Assembly: GCF_029269745.1 (NCBI RefSeq)
Contig: NZ_JARJHT010000001.1
Coordinates: 1,240,001-1,304,000 of the forward strand
DNA from: Polluticoccus soli
Lineage (GTDB): Bacteria; Bacteroidota; Bacteroidia; Chitinophagales; Chitinophagaceae
Direction: 5' to 3'
Length of the DNA stretch: 64,000 nt
A model generated the notes under the pieces. The model was not told the origin of the DNA and did not search any database. It saw only the letters and a list, made by a program, of their open reading frames with translations. Position numbers and translations under genes: made by a program. This document shows positions 59,831 through 64,000 of this stretch, piece after piece (within the stretch, counting starts at the first letter, position 1; each line of letters starts with the position of its first letter).

Positions 59831-60147
59831 AACAACAAAGTTACTCCCGAGAGTTGGGATGGTTATTAAATGTAAACCTTATTTAACTTAATTAAAAACA
59901 AATGCCGCGGCCTCTTGAAAGAAGCTGCGGCTTACCCTTTGTACCATTACGAAAACGTTATTACTCTCTTATCCCTCTGGTGCTAAAATATGTGTTCTTT
60001 ATCCTGCATGTAACGATGTAAAAGTCGTGTTATATTATTCGCCTGCTGATGACCTCAGTCATTCTCAAATGGTGATCCTCATCATATCTTTGGCGGCACT
60101 CGGGGATTGAGGGTTAAAGAGTTAACTTTGCGCAACAATTTTGAACC
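59831..60147. other. 317-bp divergent intergenic region upstream of mutL
   Basis: No gene is visible. It holds an imperfect GC-rich hairpin (59904-59931, 8-bp stem with one G-T pair), and two -7-like boxes in front of mutL: TATCTTTG at 60085-60092 and TAACTTTG at 60123-60130. Confidence 0.5.
60085..60092 (+). promoter_or_regulatory. -7 box upstream of mutL
   Basis: TATCTTTG matches the TAnnTTTG consensus and would start a transcript with a leader of about 50 nt. A second match, TAACTTTG at 60123-60130, would give a leader of about 10 nt. Confidence 0.45.
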
Positions 60148-61983
60148 GTGCCGGACGTAATCCAACTTCTATCAGATCATATAGCAAACCAGATAGCCGC
60201 AGGTGAGGTTATCCAGCGACCTGCGTCTGCTGTTAAGGAACTGTTAGAAAATGCAGTGGATGCTGGTTCTACCGAGATACAGCTGGTGATCAAAGATGCA
60301 GGGAAAGAACTGCTACAGGTGATAGACAACGGATGTGGAATGAGTCCCACAGATGCGCGTATGAGTTTTGAACGGCATGCCACTTCCAAGATCCGCGACA
60401 TAAACGATCTTTTCTCTATACGAACCATGGGGTTCCGCGGCGAAGCGCTTGCTTCGGTAGCGGCGGTGGCACAAGTGGAGTTGAAGACCAAAAAACAAGA
60501 CAGCGACGTTGGCACAAGGATAGCAGTAGAAGCTACAGAAGTAAAAGCACAGGAACCCTGCGCGACAGCACAGGGCACCAATATCATGGTGAAAAACCTG
60601 TTTTACAACGTACCTGCCCGTCGTCACTTCCTGAAAAGTAATACAACGGAGTTCCGACATATAGTAGATGAATTCACACGTGTAGCATTGGCGCATCCAG
60701 CCATTGGCTTCCGCCTTTGGAACAATAACGCCGAACAGTTTCACCTGGAAGGCGGTAATCTGAAAACACGCATCGTAGGACTACTTGGTAACTCTTACGA
60801 GAAGAACCTCGTACCTGTAGAAGAGAAAACCGACATACTGAATATTTCAGGTTTTATCGGCAAACCAGAAGCTGCTACCCGCACACGCGGCATGCAGTTC
60901 TTCTTCATCAACAACAGGTTTATCCGTAACCCTTACCTGCATCACGCAGTAGTACAGGCATACGAAGGACTGATAGAAAAAGATGCTTTCCCGTTCTATG
61001 TTCTGTTCCTCGAAGTTGATCCTGCTCGTGTAGATGTGAACGTGCATCCCACCAAGCAGGAAGTAAAATTTGAGGATGACAGGTTAATGTACACCTACCT
61101 GAACGCGGCAGTAAAACATGCGCTCGCACGGTACAACATCGCCCCTTCACTCGATTTTACTCTGAACCCAGAGATACAACAACTTTCGTCGGTACAGTTG
61201 CCGAGCACACACGAGCACCGCACTAATACTGAGAAAGGATACTTGTTCAATACTTTCACAGGTAAGAACCAGGCGCACTTTATAGAGAAAAAAGACAGCT
61301 TGCAGCAATGGAAAGAACTGTATTCCATCGCGCAGTCGCCTGAAGTATCACAGGCATCGCAACATATAGAGCATACACAGCAGCAGCTGCATGTGCAAAA
61401 AGAAACCGACAGCGCCGGAGCAGGTCATAATATTCTGCTGGTACAAGGCTCTATGCTGGTGACCACCGTGAAGTCGGGAATGATGGTGATCCACATCCGC
61501 CGCGCACAGGAGCGTATCTGGTACGAACGCCTGCTACAGGAATGGAACGACGGAAGCACACCATCGCAGCAACTGCTGTTCCCTATTTCGTATGAACTGT
61601 CACCTCAGGATGCGATATTGCTCAACGAAGCCTTGCCGGATCTGGCCAGGATCGGTTTTGATATTGCCCCTTTCGGTCAAAACACTTTTGCCGTACAGGG
61701 TGTGCCGACAGAGCTTCCGGCAGGTGAAGAGAAAAACGTACTGGACGAAGTGGTTGAGCAGCTGAAACACGAGTCGCCTGATGCCGTAGGTAAACGTGCC
61801 GATACCTTGCTGATAAATATGGCTCGCCGACTGTCGCGCAGTAGGTATACCTTACAACAACCCGAAAGCCAGCAGGCACTGATCGATGAACTGTTTGCTT
61901 GCACACAACCTGAATACACACCGGACGGTAAGAAGGTGTTCACTATGATAAAAAAAGAACAACTGGACGATATGCTGGGATAA
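60148..61983 (+). CDS. mutL: DNA mismatch repair protein MutL
   Basis: A 611-residue MutL starting at GTG 60148 (family start PDVIQLLSDHIANQIAAGEVIQRP). The GHKL ATPase domain is intact: KELLENAVDAGS, DNGCGM, RHATSKI and GFRGEALASVAAVA. The C-terminal dimerisation domain is present, but the endonuclease signature DQHAxxExxxxE reads HIRRAQERIWYE with His449 in place of the metal-ligand Asp. The late CPHGRP motif is not recognisable either. This MutL is therefore probably a matchmaker without nicking activity, as in organisms with MutH-type systems. No mutH-like gene is in the window. Confidence 0.95.
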   Translation: MPDVIQLLSDHIANQIAAGEVIQRPASAVKELLENAVDAGSTEIQLVIKDAGKELLQVIDNGCGMSPTDARMSFERHATSKIRDINDLFSIRTMGFRGEALASVAAVAQVELKTKKQDSDVGTRIAVEATEVKAQEPCATAQGTNIMVKNLFYNVPARRHFLKSNTTEFRHIVDEFTRVALAHPAIGFRLWNNNAEQFHLEGGNLKTRIVGLLGNSYEKNLVPVEEKTDILNISGFIGKPEAATRTRGMQFFFINNRFIRNPYLHHAVVQAYEGLIEKDAFPFYVLFLEVDPARVDVNVHPTKQEVKFEDDRLMYTYLNAAVKHALARYNIAPSLDFTLNPEIQQLSSVQLPSTHEHRTNTEKGYLFNTFTGKNQAHFIEKKDSLQQWKELYSIAQSPEVSQASQHIEHTQQQLHVQKETDSAGAGHNILLVQGSMLVTTVKSGMMVIHIRRAQERIWYERLLQEWNDGSTPSQQLLFPISYELSPQDAILLNEALPDLARIGFDIAPFGQNTFAVQGVPTELPAGEEKNVLDEVVEQLKHESPDAVGKRADTLLINMARRLSRSRYTLQQPESQQALIDELFACTQPEYTPDGKKVFTMIKKEQLDDMLG

Positions 61984-62019
61984 GCATACCGTTATTGAAT
62001 AATTGTTAAGTTTGAAATC

Positions 62020-63108
62020 ATGTCTGCACCAAGATTTTATGAGTTGAAGGTAAAAGAGGTAAGACCCGAAACAGCAGATTGCGTTTCGGTAGCGTTGGAG
62101 GTACCGGGTGACCTGCGGGATATATTCCGCTTTGCACCGGGACAGTACCTCACGTTTCGCAAGCATATGGAAAATGCTGAAGTACGCAGGTCGTATTCTA
62201 TCTGCGTAAGTCCGAGAGACGGTGAGCTGCGCGTTGCGATCAAAAAGGTGGACGAGGGTAAATTCTCTACCCATGCCAACGAGGTTTTGAGGGCAGGCGA
62301 TGTGCTGGACGTAATGCCGCCACTTGGAAAGTTCTCGCCGCGTAAATCGGAAAAGATACATAAGAACTACCTGGCCATAGCAGCCGGTAGCGGCATCACC
62401 CCTATCATGAGTATCATGAAGACGGTGTTGGAAGATGAGCCTAATAGCAACTTCACACTCATATACGGAAACCGCAGCCGCAATACGATCATCTTTCGCG
62501 AGGGTATAGAAGCGCTGAAGAACCAGCATATGCAAAGGCTGCGTGTATACCACGTACTTAGCCGTGAGCATATGGAGTTTCCGCTGTTCAATGGTAGGAT
62601 AACCGCTGATAAGGTTGCCGAGTTCGCTGATACACTGATCGATCTGAACTCTATCGACGAAGTATTTATTTGCGGCCCCGAAGACATGATCCTGTCTACC
62701 CGCGAACGTTTGGTAAACATGGGCATGCCTTCTGCAAACGTGCATATAGAACTGTTCACTTCTCCTGACCAGCCCAAACGTTCACACGAGAAATGGGCAT
62801 CGGAGCATTCAGAGGACAAAGGACCAATGAGCAAAGTGAGCATCATACTCGATGGTACTACCTTCGATATGGATCTTGCTTACAATAGCGATAACATCCT
62901 GGATGCTGCACTGAAGCATGGCGCAGATCTACCTTATGCCTGCAAAGGCGGCGTATGCGCTACCTGCCGTGCGCGCGTAACAGAAGGAGAAGTGGAAATG
63001 GAAGTGAACTATTCTCTGGAGCCGGATGAAATCGCCAAAGGCTTTGTGCTGACCTGCCAGGCGCACCCCAAATCAGAAAGAGTAGTTGTCGATTTCGACG
63101 CACGATAA
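62020..63108 (+). CDS. PaaE-like ferredoxin-NAD(P)H reductase
   Basis: A 362-residue electron-transfer protein. The N-terminal FAD-binding domain carries RRSYSICVSP and a GQYLTFR phosphate/FAD segment; the NAD(P)-binding domain carries AIAAGSGITPIMSI. The C-terminus is a plant-type [2Fe-2S] ferredoxin domain with Cys308, Cys313, Cys316 and Cys346 (CX4CX2CX29C). This order and length match PaaE, the reductase of phenylacetyl-CoA epoxidase. No paaABCD genes are nearby, so it may serve a different oxygenase or desaturase. ATG 62020 fits, and it is 36 bp after mutL. Confidence 0.88.
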   Translation: MSAPRFYELKVKEVRPETADCVSVALEVPGDLRDIFRFAPGQYLTFRKHMENAEVRRSYSICVSPRDGELRVAIKKVDEGKFSTHANEVLRAGDVLDVMPPLGKFSPRKSEKIHKNYLAIAAGSGITPIMSIMKTVLEDEPNSNFTLIYGNRSRNTIIFREGIEALKNQHMQRLRVYHVLSREHMEFPLFNGRITADKVAEFADTLIDLNSIDEVFICGPEDMILSTRERLVNMGMPSANVHIELFTSPDQPKRSHEKWASEHSEDKGPMSKVSIILDGTTFDMDLAYNSDNILDAALKHGADLPYACKGGVCATCRARVTEGEVEMEVNYSLEPDEIAKGFVLTCQAHPKSERVVVDFDAR

Positions 63109-63113
63109 AAAAG

Positions 63114-63142
63114 AAAAGGGCCGGTGAATCACCGGCCCTTTT
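63114..63142. terminator. Bidirectional terminator
   Basis: A 12-bp perfect stem AAAAGGGCCGGT / ACCGGCCCTTTT with a 5-nt loop, between the convergent reductase gene and the gene at 63160; T-runs on both strands. Confidence 0.9.
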
Positions 63143-63159
63143 TATGTTTCGTTCATTTG

Positions 63160-64000
63160 TTATTCAAACAATAAAGCATCCTGTCCGAAGAAGTAAGAGA
63201 TATTCGGCATTATCAACCACTGGCGGCTTGTACCATCGGGATAGAAGTCGCGCTCTGCTATAGGCACAGCACCATACACACCAACTTTCCACTGACCATA
63301 ACGGCCCATGCGGTAAAACGCAGAACCAGCGAGGTTCATGGTGAAACCTTTTGAATCGAACGACTCGCGGTAGTTGTTGTTGATATCTAGGTATAGATCA
63401 TTCCTCAGATGATAGAACACTAACGGACCAGCAGAGATGCCGGCGCGCGTGCCTGTCAGGTGACCTTCTACGCGCAGCATCAGGTCGCCATTGCGGTACA
63501 GCTGGCGCGACAATGGATAGTCGGCATTGCTATAGCCCAGTTCGTTGATGGGTGAAGAGCGCAGATAGTCATTGCCGTTGTAGCGTATGATAGGTTGTTG
63601 GTAACCTACAGCAAAGCTCACGAAGTCTTTGTACTGGCCGCTAGCACCCAGTATCAGGTCTGTGCTACCTTGTCCCGGTTGATACACCATAGGCAAACCA
63701 CGGCCTTTACCATCTGTAAGGCTGGCGTTTGTCAGTCCCAGTTCAACACCACCGGTAAACTGCCAGCTAAAACCATCGGCATAAGGCAGGAAGTGCGTAT
63801 AAGCTACCGTCAGGTCGCCAATGCCGCCGATCTTCGCCAGTTCACCGCGCGTAGCGTAGAAAGGAAGACGCGTGTCGAGGTATCCATGCTCGTGCAGCGG
63901 TATTCTTACTGCAGCATGAGGCATATTGATCACCACATCCCTTTCGCCTTTGGCCATAGTGTGGCCAAGGTTAAGTTCTACGCGGTCGTTCTCATAAGTT
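63160..64000 (-). CDS. Outer-membrane beta-barrel-like protein, N-terminus outside window
   Basis: The frame is open to the window edge (visible start of the fragment TYENDRVELNLGHT), so the ATG at 63957 is internal and the true start lies beyond 64000. About 280 residues are visible, ending GQDALLFE. Alternating strands with aromatic ends and Gly/Asn turns (FSWQFTGGVELGLTNA, DLILGASGQYKDFVSFAVGYQQP, LRNDLYLDINNNYRE) look like a C-terminal beta-barrel, of the kind seen in small outer-membrane transporters or phenol-degradation-type MetA proteins. Family is not identified. Confidence 0.7.
   Translation of the reverse strand, partial: TYENDRVELNLGHTMAKGERDVVINMPHAAVRIPLHEHGYLDTRLPFYATRGELAKIGGIGDLTVAYTHFLPYADGFSWQFTGGVELGLTNASLTDGKGRGLPMVYQPGQGSTDLILGASGQYKDFVSFAVGYQQPIIRYNGNDYLRSSPINELGYSNADYPLSRQLYRNGDLMLRVEGHLTGTRAGISAGPLVFYHLRNDLYLDINNNYRESFDSKGFTMNLAGSAFYRMGRYGQWKVGVYGAVPIAERDFYPDGTSRQWLIMPNISYFFGQDALLFE

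Noticed and set aside
59904-59931. Terminator between mutL and the GH3 gene
   Set aside because: Both genes point away from the hairpin, so it has no transcript to end; kept only as a note on the intergenic region.
63160-63957. Complete gene starting at ATG 63957
   Set aside because: The frame stays open with barrel-like sequence to the window edge, so the start is outside.

Overview
The window looks like a chromosomal segment of a Bacteroidota bacterium, most likely of the Chitinophagaceae or a close relative. The evidence is type IX secretion (T9SS) sorting domains, GEVED-domain surface proteins, a GLPGLI protein beside an outer-membrane receptor, a DUF3667-type membrane protein, few Shine-Dalgarno sites, and TAnnTTTG-type -7 promoter boxes. 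No rRNA gene, intact tRNA, CRISPR array or recognisable transposase was seen.

Layout. 0-2.6 kb: a TonB-dependent receptor and a downstream small secreted protein (cut by the window edge). 3.2-5.7 kb: a tightly overlapping four-gene operon of a small CPxxCP protein, a seven-helix membrane protein, a histidine kinase with no sensor domain of its own, and a LuxR-type response regulator. 5.7-10.5 kb: ychF, then a leftward operon of DinB/YfiT-like protein, LtaS-like sulfatase-fold membrane enzyme, cytochrome-b-like membrane protein and PlsC-type acyltransferase. 10.6-15.2 kb: a DUF3667-type protein, three paralogous small lipoproteins (with a 49-bp element repeated three times between them), an HD phosphohydrolase and a YCF48-like propeller. 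15.4-19.1 kb: a 1223-residue T9SS surface protein.

19.2-25.7 kb looks like an accessory stretch: short, AT-richer orphan genes (DHFR/RibD-like, hypothetical, isomerase-like, RDD, PhnB-like, Cys-pair protein), a diverged intergenic repeat, and a fibre-like plus T9SS two-gene module. That module is bordered by two copies of the nrdJ 3' end and terminator. nrdJ (B12-dependent ribonucleotide reductase) follows at 26-29.3 kb, with a perfect DnaA box about 100 bp upstream of its start.

29.6-45.8 kb is filled by five head-to-tail paralogous GEVED/T9SS surface proteins. They share the C-terminal two thirds but carry different N-terminal heads, and each has its own terminator. 46.0-53.1 kb is a rightward block: gcvH, VanZ-like protein, a heptose activation and glycosyltransferase set (hddA, hddC, GT4), ruvB, an SDR sugar epimerase-like enzyme and a PLP transsulfuration enzyme. 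53.1-59.8 kb runs leftward: GLPGLI protein, outer-membrane beta-barrel receptor, and a GH3 N-acetylglucosaminidase/serine hydrolase fusion. 60.1-64 kb: mutL, a PaaE-like ferredoxin reductase and the 3' part of an outer-membrane-type protein.

Themes: much of the window concerns the cell surface (secreted adhesin-like proteins, receptors, envelope enzymes), with replication and repair genes (nrdJ, ruvB, mutL) interspersed. The least conventional parts are the kinase operon with separate candidate sensors, the GEVED array, the lipoprotein family with its repeated element, and the nrdJ-tail duplication. Starts were moved to internal ATGs where the longest open frame began at an unlikely TTG/GTG or overlapped a neighbour.
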